DNA of 64,000 nucleotides. Origin: Pedobacter sp. W3I1. Lineage in GTDB: Bacteria; Bacteroidota; Bacteroidia; Sphingobacteriales; Sphingobacteriaceae. Location of the stretch: assembly GCF_030816015.1 (NCBI RefSeq), contig NZ_JAUSXN010000001.1, forward strand, positions 496,001-560,000, read 5' to 3'. The translations under genes were made by a program, and so were the position numbers. The notes below the pieces were generated by a model. It was not told the origin of the DNA. It worked only from the letters and a program-made list of their open reading frames with translations, and searched no databases. Position 1 is the first letter of the stretch. Every line of letters starts with the position of its first letter. Below, piece after piece: positions 26,658 to 36,210 of this stretch.

Positions 26658-26722
26658 TTCCCTTCGGCAGTACTAACTGCATCAGGTTCAAAGGGTATTT
26701 CTCAGCACGTAGGCACCCCTAA
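26658..26722 (-). promoter_or_regulatory. TPP riboswitch upstream of thiS
   Basis: On the minus strand the thi-box elements appear in order: GGGGTGCC (26713-26720), CTGAGA (26698-26703), ACCC, GAACCTGATGCAGTTAG and CTGCCGAAGGGA. The aptamer is compact (about 65 nt, short P3). It binds thiamine pyrophosphate and should shut off thiS-thiF; the expression platform occupies 26584-26657. Confidence 0.95.
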
Positions 26723-26731
26723 AGTTTTTTG

Positions 26732-26762
26732 TAAATATATAAGATTAAATTTCTATTGCAAA
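26732..26762 (-). promoter_or_regulatory. Promoter of the thiamine operon
   Basis: On the minus strand TTTG (26759-26762) is separated by 19 bp from TATATTTA (26732-26739), a near-match to the Bacteroidota sigma-ABfr promoter (TTTG-N19/20-TAnnTTTG). Transcription would start just before the riboswitch aptamer. Confidence 0.65.
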
Positions 26763-27232
26763 TAAAAAAATAAAAGAGCTGTTTTAGGTAGATGTATTAT
26801 TTTTAAGATGAAGTGCTTGATCTTTATTTATTTTTTCTTCCCGACAGTATAGGTATAGATAGAATCTATATTTATTGCTTATAATATAACTAAAAATTAA
26901 TCGAATAACTGATGGCCAAGCAAAGTTCATTTAACAGCAAAGTACACAGAGAGAAGGCGCAGAGGCCGTAGAGTTGGGTGCCAAGTTCTTTATCATATAA
27001 GGAATTGAAGAAAATATAAGACTATTGCTCTTATATGAACCTTCTATGGCTGATATGGTTCAATTTAAAAGATCCTGAAATAAATTCATGATGACGATGC
27101 ACGGAGGATTGGGCCTTCGACTACGCTCTGGATGGTGATCGCAGAGATTACGCGTTGATCGACTTCTGACTCTAGACTCAGGACTTTAAGAAAAACCCCT
27201 ATCTTCGTTGCTTTAAATAGAAACCTGAATAT
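26763..27232. other. Intergenic stretch with repeat fragments
   Basis: No gene is supported here. The stretch has an AT-rich first part, an AAAGTACACAGAGAGAAGGCGCAGAGG fragment of a dispersed sequence around 26939 (only partly quoted), and CCTTCGACTACGCTCTGGAT (27115 onward), a half-element of the scattered palindromic repeats. A promoter for the LRR-kinase gene is expected near 27200 but is not clear. Confidence 0.35.
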
Positions 27233-28536
27233 ATGCAAAGCCTGTTAGCATTACAAAGCGGAAAACTTAAAGGAGCGGTATCGTTAAAGCTTTCAGAATC
27301 GCTTCGTTCTTTTCCTGAAGAAATATTCGATTTGGCTGATACACTGGAAGTATTGGATCTTTCTTTTAACAAGCTAAGTGCCCTGCCGGCAGATTTTGGG
27401 CGTTTAAAGAAATTGAAGATTTTCTTCTGTTCTGAAAACCTTTTCACGGTGATGCCAGAGGTACTAGCCGATTGCCCCTTGCTTGATATTGTAGGGTTTA
27501 AATCCAACCAGATTATAACGGTGCCAGCAAAATCGCTCAACCCTAATCTTCGCTGGTTGATTTTAACAAACAACAACATTGCCGAATTACCCAAAGAAAT
27601 TGGACAGTGTAAGCGCATGCAAAAGCTAATGTTATCGGGTAATCGTTTAATGCAACTGCCCGATGAATTGAGCAGCTGCCATAATTTATCGTTATTACGA
27701 ATAGCTGCTAATAAACTGCATGCGCTGCCTCAGTGGATTACCGCCATGCCAAAACTATCGTGGGTTGCATTTTCGGGGAACAACTTTAGTAAAACACCGG
27801 CTGTAGAAGCACTTTCGTCAGTTAATTGGCACGATTTAGAGATTAATCATTTATTGGGTGAAGGTGCTTCGGGTATTATTTCGAAAGCAAACCGGACTAT
27901 TGGTGATGAAACTCAAGAGGTGGCGGTTAAAATATTTAAGGGCAATGTAACCAGTGATGGTTTGCCGGAAGATGAAATGACGGCCTACATTGCTGCGCGG
28001 GTTACCACCCCGGTTTGGTTAATTTAATTGGACAGATTGCCCTGCACCCAGAGGATAAAAAAGGATTAGTGATGGACCTCATTCCTCATCATTTTTATAA
28101 CCTGGGTAATCCACCGAGTTTAGAAAGCTGTACCAGGGATGTTTTTCCGGCAGATAGGCAGCTGTCAGAAAAACAGTTGCTGAGTATTGCCAAAACCATC
28201 GCTTCTTTAGCTGCGCAATTGCACGGGGCCGGGATTATGCATGGCGATTTATATGCACACAATATCCTGATTGATGATGAGGGCAGTACGTTGTTCGGCG
28301 ATTTTGGTGCCGCAAGTTTTTATGATCAGGCTGATGATGCGCTCGCCTTTGCGCTGGAACGGATAGAAGTTAGTGCTTATGGTTACCTGCTGGATGATTT
28401 ACTTTCTTTAAAAAATGAAGCCGTAAGCAGTGCATGTTTAAATGCTTTGAGTACGCTACGAGATGCCTGCCTATTTACCTCGCCATTAAACAGACCTGGT
28501 TTTCAGGATTTGGTTAAGGCATTGGCTGATATTTAG
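27233..28536 (+). pseudogene. LRR-protein kinase gene split by a 2-bp insertion
   Basis: An N-terminal frame (27233 on) gives about seven leucine-rich repeats (LEVLDLSFNKLSALP..., LRWLILTNNNIAELP..., KLMLSGNRLMQLP...), then a kinase start GEGASGIISKA with the ATP-binding Lys in VAVKIFKG. It stops at 28027 after ARVTTPVWLI. The second frame (through 28015-28536) continues the kinase: LVMDLIPHHFYNLG, HGDLYAHNIL (catalytic loop) and FGDFGAASF (DFG). Removing one CG from GCGCG at 27995-27999 restores A-A-G-Y-H-P-G-L-V-N-L and joins the halves into about 434 aa. All catalytic motifs survive, so the mutation is recent, or is a sequence error. Confidence 0.75.
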
Positions 28537-28593
28537 CTGCAAAAATAGTCTCCAACTTTCATCGGAGGCTATCATGGCATATTCCAAAATCGG

Positions 28594-28674
28594 CGTCATC
28601 TCGACCGGAGCAAGGCGTAGTGGAGAGATCTTTGGATTATATTAAAAGATCTCTCCACTACGGTCGAGATGACG
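28594..28674. repeat. Palindromic intergenic element (81 bp)
   Basis: CGTCATCTCGACCG (28594-28607) and GTAGTGGAGAGATCTTT pair with AAAGATCTCTCCACTACGG and TCGAGATGACG (to 28674), forming a near-complete long hairpin. Related elements occur at 36211-36300, 19845-19911 and 59715-59747. It lies just after the kinase gene and could act as a bidirectional end signal. Confidence 0.7.
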
Positions 28675-28836
28675 ATTCGCCGCAGTCTATCACTGCAAAA
28701 AAGTCTAAGCCATTTATATTGATTTTAAATTTACCCTCAGGGTGACAATTTATATTTATAATACAGCCTTGATAGCTACCATGATCTTTGCATAAGCTTA
28801 CATGTTAGCCTAGCTTAGGCCTTAGCAGCTATCAAA

Positions 28837-29262
28837 TTATCGGGCATTGCTAAAATTAACCATCCATTGAATGCCAAACCTGTCTTTAAAACTGCCAAAG
28901 TAATCGCCCCAGAACATATCGTCCATTGGCATTTCGATGGTGCCACCTGCTGAAAGGCCGTTAAATAAGCGATCGGCGTCTTCGCGGCTCCCGGCATTGA
29001 TATTAATGTACATATTATTACCTTCTTTAAGTACATGCCCCGCAGAAGGCACACAATCAGACGCCATTAAAGTTGTATGCTCATTAATGGGTAGGGCTAT
29101 GTGCATGACACGATTTTTTTCCGCCTCGGTTAATTTGTCCGATTCGGGCATATCGCTCATTTTTGCAAAGAAGGTAAATTCTCCGCCAAAAACCGATTTA
29201 TAAAAATTAAAAGCTTCTTCGGCCTTGCCGTCGAAGTTTAAGTAAGGATGCATGGTTGCCAT
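28837..29262 (-). CDS. PhnB-like VOC/glyoxalase-fold protein
   Basis: This 141-aa protein has the PhnB/VOC pattern: HPYLNFDGKAEEAFNFYKSVFGG at the start, MHIALPINEHTTLMASD in the middle, NNMYININAGSREDADRLFNGLSAGGTIEMPMDDMFWGDYFGSFKDRFGIQWMVN at the end. PhnB-like proteins share the glyoxalase fold but usually lack known enzymatic function; many are annotated only as VOC family. The gene appears monocistronic. Confidence 0.88.
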   Translation of the reverse strand: MATMHPYLNFDGKAEEAFNFYKSVFGGEFTFFAKMSDMPESDKLTEAEKNRVMHIALPINEHTTLMASDCVPSAGHVLKEGNNMYININAGSREDADRLFNGLSAGGTIEMPMDDMFWGDYFGSFKDRFGIQWMVNFSNAR

Positions 29263-29596
29263 ATCTTATTTATTTTGCTTACAACTAAGTTACAGCGCTT
29301 AGCCATGATAATATGGGGGTGCTTGAGACAAATGTAAGGGCATTTTTGACATTGAAAAATGAATAGAATTTGGACGGTTCAGGCTTTATTGCTATTGCCA
29401 TAACGCAGCTAATCTATTTTGAAAAGAATTGTTTTTAATGTTTTATTCATTCTCTAATGTTTTTGGTAATTGTTATTTTACAGATGAATAAAACTGAACA
29501 GAAATAAATCCTTCATCTTTTTCATCTTTGTATCAGGGTATTAAACATTTATTGAAATATTCTCAATCGTCCCAAAATAATTTTAGATTTGAGTGA
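29263..29596. other. Intergenic stretch upstream of an orphan terminator
   Basis: No protein gene is supported. The stretch is AT-rich and precedes a strong plus-strand terminator with no plus-strand gene in front of it, so a short untranslated RNA could originate here. A weak -7-like CATCTTTG lies near 29530. Confidence 0.3.
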
Positions 29597-29628
29597 ACAC
29601 GTCCTCTTGTGAGGGCGTGTTTTTTTTG
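29597..29628 (+). terminator. Orphan plus-strand terminator
   Basis: A 10-bp stem ACACGTCCTC / GAGGGCGTGT (29597-29606, 29611-29620) with a TTGT loop is followed by seven more T. No plus-strand gene precedes it within 1 kb. Confidence 0.75.
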
Positions 29629-29659
29629 CAAAAAAAAGCCTTTCATTGCTGAAAGGCTT
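29628..29659 (-). terminator. Terminator of the DoxX gene
   Basis: The perfect stem AAGCCTTTCA / TGAAAGGCTT (29636-29645, 29650-29659) is followed, on the minus strand, by a run of T (29628-29635). It lies about 150 bp after the stop of the minus-strand DoxX gene. Confidence 0.75.
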
Positions 29660-29808
29660 CGCGTTTTAATCTAAATCGTCCCGTTGATTTAATTTTAACA
29701 TGATAAATATAGTTATCCACATGTTAATATCAAAACTAAAAGGTAAAAATACCCCCTTATGGGTAGTGGTTTTCACTACACCGTGTCAATAAATTTTAAT
29801 GTGGATAA

Positions 29809-30240
29809 CTATTTGCTTCCTTCCATGCTCCATTTATAGCTGGGCAGCGTTACTAACAACAGGCTGGAAGCGCTTACTACAAAAACAGAATAGTTAAAAG
29901 GTGCCCTGTAATTTGCAAAGATGAGCATAGAGAGGGCAAAGGCAAGTGTGAGTAAAAAACTACCGATAGCCGCCAATTTAATCTTGAACCCAATTATAAG
30001 CATTATCCCAAAAACCAGCTCGCCTGCGGTGGCCAGAATAGCCATTACATTGGCTACCGGCCTTGCTAAAAAGGGCATTAAAGCGTTGGTATAATCTAAA
30101 AACACCGACCAGTTACCCCAGCCAACAGTTGGAGAACCTGGCGCACCCAACCAACCAAAGCGGTCCATAACAGGTAGTATAAAACCAATGCCCAGAGCGA
30201 GCCGAAGAAATAGTTGTGCAAAGTGTGGTATGTTTTTCAT
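29809..30240 (-). CDS. DoxX-family membrane protein
   Basis: This 143-aa protein has four hydrophobic helices and the family start FLRLALGIGFILPVMDRFGWLG, followed by FLDYTNALMPFLARPVANVMAILATAGELVFGIMLIIGF. DoxX-like inner-membrane proteins are linked to redox/thiosulfate or sulfur metabolism in some species; no specific role can be assigned here. The gene appears monocistronic and ends before a strong terminator. Confidence 0.85.
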   Translation of the reverse strand: MKNIPHFAQLFLRLALGIGFILPVMDRFGWLGAPGSPTVGWGNWSVFLDYTNALMPFLARPVANVMAILATAGELVFGIMLIIGFKIKLAAIGSFLLTLAFALSMLIFANYRAPFNYSVFVVSASSLLLVTLPSYKWSMEGSK

Positions 30241-30362
30241 CTTGTTTTAACAGCTATTTTGTATTCAATGCACTGCAATTTAGTAACTATGCATCGCAAT
30301 TTTCTTAATGTAGATTAAGAAATGAAAGCTGCTGCGCTATTTCAGCACATTAACAGATCAAC

Positions 30363-31229
30363 CTAGAAACACTCTACTTCCCAAAACCGCGACCAGTTTT
30401 CGCCCACATCAAGCTTTATTATACCCTCTTTGTGTGTTAATTCCTGATTGTGGTTAATGCCATCGGCAACACCACACCAGGGTTCTAAACAAATAAAAGG
30501 CGCATCGGTAGCGGCCCAGATACCGAAGAAAGGAAATTCCTCAAAATGGAAATGCAGGCCATAATCATTTTTGGTGTTAAGCAAACTAATGCAGTTGCTT
30601 TGCAGGGTTTTAAAAACCAGCGCATCGTTATAAAACAGGCTATGTTTAAGGTTCAACCTGTGTCCACCCAGTTCAATGAGCTCCGTTTCGTTGGCTACTA
30701 AGCCATCTTCGAGTTTCCAGAAAGTTAATTTCTCATCGGTATTAAAGGCCAGGTAATAATCTTCGTAAACGGTATTGGGGGTATTGGGCACCGCAAATGC
30801 CGGGTGTGCACCAATGGAGAATAAAAGCTCGGCAGTACCTGTGTTTTTTACCTCGTAAGTTAAGTTCAGCTTTCTATCTATTAATCGATACCTCAGTTTC
30901 AGCTCAAAATAAAAAGGATATACCTTTAAGGTATCTTCGTTTTGGGTTAACGTAAAAACAGCTTCGGTTTCACTTATTTTTTCGAAATTAAAAACATGAT
31001 CGCGGGCGAAACCATGACGGGGTAGCTCGTAGTTTTTACCCTGGTAAGTAAAACTGTTGTTTTTTAATGAGCCAACAATAGGAAATAAAACCGGACTGTG
31101 TTTTGCCCAATATTTAGGATTGGCATTCCATAAATATTCGAGCTTGGTTTCTTTACTAAATAAGCCTTGAAGTTCTGCGCCTTTAGCCGCCAAGCTAACT
31201 TTTATATAGTCGTTTTCGAGAGTTATCAT
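30363..31229 (-). CDS. Aldose 1-epimerase-family protein (LacX-like)
   Basis: This 288-aa protein has the galactose-mutarotase beta-sandwich pattern of the LacX subgroup: LAAKGAELQGLFSKET, LWNANPKYWAKHSPVLFPIVGSLKNN, ELPRHGFARDHVFN with the catalytic-region His, then SIGAHPAFAVP with the second His, and ICLEPWCGVADG with the expected Glu. It probably interconverts sugar anomers or acts on phosphorylated hexoses; the substrate cannot be read from sequence. There is no signal peptide, so it is cytoplasmic. It is divergent from the NTF2-like gene. Confidence 0.88.
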   Translation of the reverse strand: MITLENDYIKVSLAAKGAELQGLFSKETKLEYLWNANPKYWAKHSPVLFPIVGSLKNNSFTYQGKNYELPRHGFARDHVFNFEKISETEAVFTLTQNEDTLKVYPFYFELKLRYRLIDRKLNLTYEVKNTGTAELLFSIGAHPAFAVPNTPNTVYEDYYLAFNTDEKLTFWKLEDGLVANETELIELGGHRLNLKHSLFYNDALVFKTLQSNCISLLNTKNDYGLHFHFEEFPFFGIWAATDAPFICLEPWCGVADGINHNQELTHKEGIIKLDVGENWSRFWEVECF

Positions 31230-31380
31230 TACCAGCTAAATTAGCAAAAAGATGTGCTTTAAAAACATCTTTTTTATTAATTTTGATCACTACATAAAGC
31301 TTATTAATGAAAAAGCTTTATGCTGTGTTTATTTTATTATCCGCGCATTTACTTCGCTCAAAAACAAAATTAGAAAACCT

Positions 31381-31710
31381 ATGGCGATAGATTTAACAAA
31401 ATTATCAAATGCAAAAGTAAAGGCCGCTATTACCGCTTTGCAAAAAGGTGATGAAAAAACATGGTTTCCTTTATTTGCTGCCGAGGTTGCCTTTTACGAC
31501 GACGGGAACCAGATGAAATTTAATAATTTCTTTAAGAAAGCGCTGGGCCATGAGCGTTTTACCAGTATAGATAAAGTGGAGAACAACGGATTGGAAGTGT
31601 ATGGCCATTTCCACTCGGACCAATGGGGCAATTTTAAAACCTATTTTAAATTTCAGCTGAATAAGGAAGGAAAAATAGCGAGGTTGGATATTGGACAAGC
31701 TTCTTATTAG
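31381..31710 (+). CDS. SnoaL/NTF2-like small protein
   Basis: This 109-aa protein starts at ATG 31381 (MAIDLTKLSNAKVKAAITALQKGD); the open frame upstream encodes an unnatural Cys/Phe-rich stretch. A helix with WFPLFAAEVAFYDDGNQMKFNNFFKKAL and strands LEVYGHFHSDQWGNFKTYFKFQLNKEGKIARLDIGQ fit a SnoaL-like, NTF2-type cone fold (nuclear transport factor 2 superfamily). Many such proteins bind small hydrophobic ligands; no function can be assigned. Confidence 0.65.
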   Translation: MAIDLTKLSNAKVKAAITALQKGDEKTWFPLFAAEVAFYDDGNQMKFNNFFKKALGHERFTSIDKVENNGLEVYGHFHSDQWGNFKTYFKFQLNKEGKIARLDIGQASY

Positions 31711-31768
31711 TCCTGAGTCCTTATCAATCGATGATTAGACTCAAGACTATTGACTCAAGACTTTGGAC

Positions 31769-33022
31769 TTATCCTTTCTCTTCCCAGATACAAGCGATAT
31801 TAATAATGGTTTGTACAGCTTTTTCCATATCCTGTACGCTTACCCATTCTTGTTTACTATGAAAGGCATGTTCTCCGGCAAAAATATTGGGGCATGGTAA
31901 ACCCATGTAAGAAAGTCGCGAGCCATCGGTTCCACCACGGATACTTTGTTGTTTGGCCACCACACCGGCTCTTTCAATGGCTTCAATACCATACTGCACA
32001 ATTTTAGGATGCTGATCTAAAATCGGTTTCATGTTGCGGTATTGTGCTTTAATATGAAGCTTGTAGGTAGATTTTGGATACTTTTCCATTACCTTTTTTA
32101 CGGTTTCTTCCAAAAATTGTCCATGTTCGGCTAGTTTCTCATCGGTAAAATCTCTGATGATAAACTGTGCTTCTGCCTCTTCTACCTGTCCGTTCATGCT
32201 TACCGGATGGATAAACCCTTCTTTTTGATGTGTTGATTCTGGAGTAAGTGTATCCTTTGGCAGCGAATCTAAAATTTCAGCAAGGATCTTAATGGCACTT
32301 TCCATTTTTCTTTTTGCAAAGCCCGGGTGTGTACTTACGCCATAAATTTTAAGGGTAGCACCATCCGCAGAAAAGGTTTCATCTTCAATAGAGCCTAATG
32401 TTTCCCCATCTATGGTATAACCAAAATCGGCACCTAATTTTTTTAAATCAGCTTTGTCTACACCACGGCCTATTTCTTCGTCAGGAGTAAAAAGAAGCTT
32501 TATGGTTCCGTGTTTTACCGCTGGGTTTTTCATTAAAAAGGTGGCCGCTTCCATAATTTCAGCTAAACCTGCTTTATTATCGGCACCCAATAAAGTTGTT
32601 CCACTTGCCGTGATAATATCGTTACCAATCTGGTGCTTCAGGTCTGTGTGTTCAGACAGTTTTATTACAATATTGTGATCATCAGGCAGAATTAAGTCTT
32701 GTCCTTGATAATTGTCATGAATAATCGGTTTAACATTTTCACCACTACAATCTGGTGAGGTATCCATGTGTGAACAGAAGAAAATTACGGGTAACTGCTT
32801 GTTTGTATTTGATGGGATTGTACCATACACATAGCCGTTATCGTCCATTTCGGCATCAGAAATGCCAATTTCTAACAATTCCTGAACCAATTCTTTGCCT
32901 AAGTTCTTTTGTTTCAGGGTTGATGGACAGGTAGGAGAATTTGGATCAGATTGGGTATCAATCTTCGTATATTTTATAAACCGCTGCTCGAGTGATTTGT
33001 TAAAGTTGGTGTATGTACTCAT
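31769..33022 (-). CDS. pepT: Peptidase T (tripeptidase)
   Basis: This 417-aa cytoplasmic M20B metallopeptidase releases the N-terminal residue from tripeptides. Visible motifs: FFCSHMDTSPD (first zinc-ligand His-x-Asp), TTLLGADNKAG (bridging Asp), LLFTPDEEIGRGV (catalytic Glu pair), TIDGETLG, SIRGGTDGSRLSYMGLPCPNIFAGEHAFHSKQEWV (final His ligand). The length equals that of characterised PepT. It appears monocistronic. Confidence 0.95.
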   Translation of the reverse strand: MSTYTNFNKSLEQRFIKYTKIDTQSDPNSPTCPSTLKQKNLGKELVQELLEIGISDAEMDDNGYVYGTIPSNTNKQLPVIFFCSHMDTSPDCSGENVKPIIHDNYQGQDLILPDDHNIVIKLSEHTDLKHQIGNDIITASGTTLLGADNKAGLAEIMEAATFLMKNPAVKHGTIKLLFTPDEEIGRGVDKADLKKLGADFGYTIDGETLGSIEDETFSADGATLKIYGVSTHPGFAKRKMESAIKILAEILDSLPKDTLTPESTHQKEGFIHPVSMNGQVEEAEAQFIIRDFTDEKLAEHGQFLEETVKKVMEKYPKSTYKLHIKAQYRNMKPILDQHPKIVQYGIEAIERAGVVAKQQSIRGGTDGSRLSYMGLPCPNIFAGEHAFHSKQEWVSVQDMEKAVQTIINIACIWEEKG

Positions 33023-33081
33023 AATTCAAAGGTAAAAGTTATAGATATTCGATAAACATATTATTTTTGTAAAAAAACGAT

Positions 33082-33813
33082 ATGATTTTTAATTTGCTGA
33101 GAGCTACCTACATAACCCTTCTGCTTGTTTTTATAGGAAGTTTTTCTTTTGCCCAATCCAATTATTTTAAAATGTCGTACGGTTTTGGAGGAGGAATAAA
33201 CAAATCTTATACTGATGTGTACAAGGGAAGTTTTGGTTACACAGCTTATGGCGTATTCGATTATCATATCACTCCATTTGTAACCCTGGGTTTAGAGGGG
33301 CAGTATGGCATGGTTCAGGGCGGAGATATAGAAACCGATCCGCATAACCGTCAGTTTGTAAACCAATATACCGCCATTACAGCCAATATAAAGCTAATGC
33401 TTGGTGAAGTGGTGAATTACGATAAAAGCGAGTTTTTATACAACATGAGGGGTTTGTACGTGGGCTTGGGCATTGGGGCTGTTAACAATAACATTACCGA
33501 TATTGTAAGGTATAAACCAAGCTGGGCAGCATACGATCCTGGCTATGGGCCTTTTCCGGGTAAAGATAAAAGCTTGAACCTAATGGTACCCTTAAACTTC
33601 GGTTTTAATTATTACATTAATGATGGATACGGTTATATGCGGTATATCATCAATATCAATGCACAATCGAACTATACTTTTGGCGAGGGTTTGGATGGTT
33701 ATAACGATTCGAGCGCCAAGTTCGAGAACTATTCGCCGGATGTTTACAACGTTTATACCATAGGCTTTAAATATATGTTTGGGACAATTAAATCTTATCG
33801 TAAAACACTTTAA
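33082..33813 (+). CDS. Outer-membrane beta-barrel protein
   Basis: This 243-aa protein has a signal peptide (LLRATYITLLLVFIGSFSFAQ) and a mature part of alternating strands rich in Gly, Tyr and Asn (FGGGINKSYTDVYKGSFGYTAYGVFDYHITPFVTLGLEGQYGM), ending in YTIGFKYMFG. The architecture matches small 8-stranded outer-membrane barrels (porin/OmpW-like in Bacteroidota). Its role is unknown. It is followed within 30 bp by a secreted M14 peptidase and may share its transcript. Confidence 0.75.
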   Translation: MIFNLLRATYITLLLVFIGSFSFAQSNYFKMSYGFGGGINKSYTDVYKGSFGYTAYGVFDYHITPFVTLGLEGQYGMVQGGDIETDPHNRQFVNQYTAITANIKLMLGEVVNYDKSEFLYNMRGLYVGLGIGAVNNNITDIVRYKPSWAAYDPGYGPFPGKDKSLNLMVPLNFGFNYYINDGYGYMRYIININAQSNYTFGEGLDGYNDSSAKFENYSPDVYNVYTIGFKYMFGTIKSYRKTL

Positions 33814-33842
33814 TAACATCATTTCATTTCTTAGATTTAAGC

Positions 33843-35582
33843 ATGAGAAAATTCTTTGTGTTTTGTTTGCTCTCCATGAGGTTAAAAGCTACGGCACAAA
33901 AAACGCCTTTCGAATTAAGCGGTAAAATAGAGACGACCACTTACACCGCTGCAATAGCCTATTACGAAAACCTGACTAAAGCCTATCCGGAGGCCAAATT
34001 ATTCACCTATGGAAGTACAGATTTTGGTAAACCTTTGCATGTATTGGTTTTATCGCGTGACCGGGTTTTTGATCCTTCGGAAATTAGAAAGCACGACAAA
34101 AGGATTTTATTGATCAACAATGGCATTCACCCCGGCGAACCAGAGGGTGTAGATGCATCGATGATGCTTGCCCGCGATCTGCTTAAAGCAGGTAAGCTGC
34201 CAAAAGATGTGGTGATCTGCATCATTCCCCTCTACAATATCGATGGCAGTTTTAGCCGTAGCGGAACATCAAGGGCTAACCAGAACGGCCCAGTTGCTTA
34301 CGGTTTTAGAGGAAATAGCAAAAACCTCGATCTGAACCGTGATTTCATTAAAACTGATTCGAAAAATTCGGAAGCATTTCAACAAATATTTAACACCTGG
34401 CAGCCCGAAATATTTGTAGATACGCATACCAGTAACGGTGCAGACTATCAATATGTGATGACACTTATTCCTACACAAAAAGATAAACTGAACCCGATTC
34501 TTGCTGATTATCTGACTAAAACATTGGTGCCTGATCTCTATACCGGAATGGAGAAGATGGGTTACCCGATGATCCCTTACGTAAATTCGATAGGCGAAAC
34601 GCCTGAAAGCGGAATAACCGGATTTATTGATCCCCCGCGTTATTCTACGGGATACACCACACTGCACAATACCATAGGTTTTATGCCCGAAACGCATATG
34701 TTAAAATCGTACGATTTGCGGGTGGATGCGACTTACAAGCTTTTGCAAACCTATATTCAGATTGTAGAACGCGATGCCAGGATTATCGGAGAGAATAAAC
34801 GCAAGGCCGATGAATTTGTGGCTGCACAAAAGGAATTTCCTTTAGAATGGAAGCTCAATAAAACCGAGGTAAATGATTTAACCTTTAAAGGCTTTGAGGC
34901 CGGGCAAAAACCCAGTACGGTAAGTGGTGCCGACCGTTTATACTATGATCGCAGCAAGCCTTACACCAAAACCATTAAAGAATGGAACAAGTTTGAACCT
35001 GCGCTGTCTGTTCAAAAGCCGGTTGCCTACATTATTCCAAAAGCCTGGGACCGTGTAATTACCCTGCTTAAACTGAATAATGTTAAACTCAGGGTACTTA
35101 AGGCCGATCAGAAAATTGAAGTAGAAAGTTATTATATCGGCGATTTTAAAACTGGCACCCGCCCATATGAAGGGCATTACCTGCACTCGGGTGTAAAGGT
35201 AAACCCGGTTAAACAAAACATGCAATATTACGCCGGCGATTTTGTGGTATATGTTAACCAGCCGGTTAACCGGTATATTGTCGAAACGTTAGAACCTCAG
35301 GCTACTGATTCTTATTTCAACTGGAATTTTTTCGATTCTATTTTGGATATGAAGGAACATTATTCGGCATATGTTTTTGAAGACACGGCTACAGAACTGC
35401 TAAAAAATAATCCAGAACTCAAAAGTAAACTGGAAGCGAAAAAAGCTTCGGATGCCGAATTTGCGAAGAATGCGGCTGCACAACTTGATTTTGTGTATAA
35501 AAATTCTGATTATTACGAAAAAACACACAACAGATATCCGGTAGCCCGTTTGCTAACAGATGTAAAACTTGATTTAAAATAA
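33843..35582 (+). CDS. Exported M14-family zinc carboxypeptidase-like protein
   Basis: This 579-aa protein has an N-terminal export signal (MRKFFVFCLLSMRLKATAQ). The catalytic domain has the M14 zinc ligands His96 and Glu99 (IHPGEPEG), His195 (DTHTSNG) and a probable catalytic Glu283 (PETHML). The C-terminal 250 residues (LEPQATDSYFNWNFFDSILDMKEHYSAYVFE) are seen in a Bacteroidota subgroup of unknown substrate. It probably trims peptides or cell-wall peptides in the periplasm. It lies 30 bp after the barrel protein and 6 bp before the rhomboid gene. Confidence 0.88.
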   Translation: MRKFFVFCLLSMRLKATAQKTPFELSGKIETTTYTAAIAYYENLTKAYPEAKLFTYGSTDFGKPLHVLVLSRDRVFDPSEIRKHDKRILLINNGIHPGEPEGVDASMMLARDLLKAGKLPKDVVICIIPLYNIDGSFSRSGTSRANQNGPVAYGFRGNSKNLDLNRDFIKTDSKNSEAFQQIFNTWQPEIFVDTHTSNGADYQYVMTLIPTQKDKLNPILADYLTKTLVPDLYTGMEKMGYPMIPYVNSIGETPESGITGFIDPPRYSTGYTTLHNTIGFMPETHMLKSYDLRVDATYKLLQTYIQIVERDARIIGENKRKADEFVAAQKEFPLEWKLNKTEVNDLTFKGFEAGQKPSTVSGADRLYYDRSKPYTKTIKEWNKFEPALSVQKPVAYIIPKAWDRVITLLKLNNVKLRVLKADQKIEVESYYIGDFKTGTRPYEGHYLHSGVKVNPVKQNMQYYAGDFVVYVNQPVNRYIVETLEPQATDSYFNWNFFDSILDMKEHYSAYVFEDTATELLKNNPELKSKLEAKKASDAEFAKNAAAQLDFVYKNSDYYEKTHNRYPVARLLTDVKLDLK

Positions 35583-35587
35583 CCCTA

Positions 35588-36202
35588 ATGGAATACTTCA
35601 ATATCGCACCAGTTGCCTCCGTAATTTTCGTTTTTACCGTTATTACCAGTTTATACGCTTTCTATGATCATTCGCTTTATGGCAAGTTTATGCTGCACCC
35701 GTATAGTGTTGCTAAAGGACAGAATGTATACACCTTGATTACCAGCGGGCTTGTGCATGCAGACTGGATGCACTTGTTTTTTAATATGTTTACCTTTTAT
35801 GCTTTTGCCTTTACACTCGAAAGATTAATGGGAAGCTGGCAGTTTGGATTATTGTATTTTTTAGGGTTGGTACTGAGTGATTTACCCACCGTTATTAAAC
35901 ATAAAGATCATTTTAACTACAATAGCCTTGGTGCCTCAGGAGCAATTAGTGCGGTACTTTTTAGCTATATTTTGTTTAACCCGATGTCTAAAATTTACAT
36001 CATGTTTATCCCGATCGGGATTCCCGCGGTCGTTTTTGGGATTTTGTATTTGGTTTATTGTGCTTATGCTTCCCGCAATTCCAGAGATCATATCAATCAT
36101 GATGCGCACTTTTTTGGTGCCTTAACCGGATTGATTTTTACTATCATTTTTGTTCCGGGTATTTTGCAGAACTTTATCGCCATGTTAACTGGTGGGAGAT
36201 AG
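35588..36202 (+). CDS. Rhomboid intramembrane serine protease
   Basis: This 204-aa protein has six hydrophobic segments. The catalytic dyad is visible: Ser117 in LGASGAIS and His174 in HDAHFFGALTG. The HADWMHLFFNM segment matches the HxxxxHxxxN of the family's second helix region. It cleaves single-pass membrane proteins within the bilayer; the substrates are unknown. It begins 6 bp after the M14 gene and may be co-expressed with it. A palindromic repeat follows its stop. Confidence 0.92.
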   Translation: MEYFNIAPVASVIFVFTVITSLYAFYDHSLYGKFMLHPYSVAKGQNVYTLITSGLVHADWMHLFFNMFTFYAFAFTLERLMGSWQFGLLYFLGLVLSDLPTVIKHKDHFNYNSLGASGAISAVLFSYILFNPMSKIYIMFIPIGIPAVVFGILYLVYCAYASRNSRDHINHDAHFFGALTGLIFTIIFVPGILQNFIAMLTGGR

Positions 36203-36210
36203 TTTAATTT

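Noticed and set aside
27996..27999. Programmed frameshift in the kinase gene
   Set aside because: No slippery heptamer, stop-codon context or pseudoknot is visible; a CG duplication in GCGCG is a simpler explanation.
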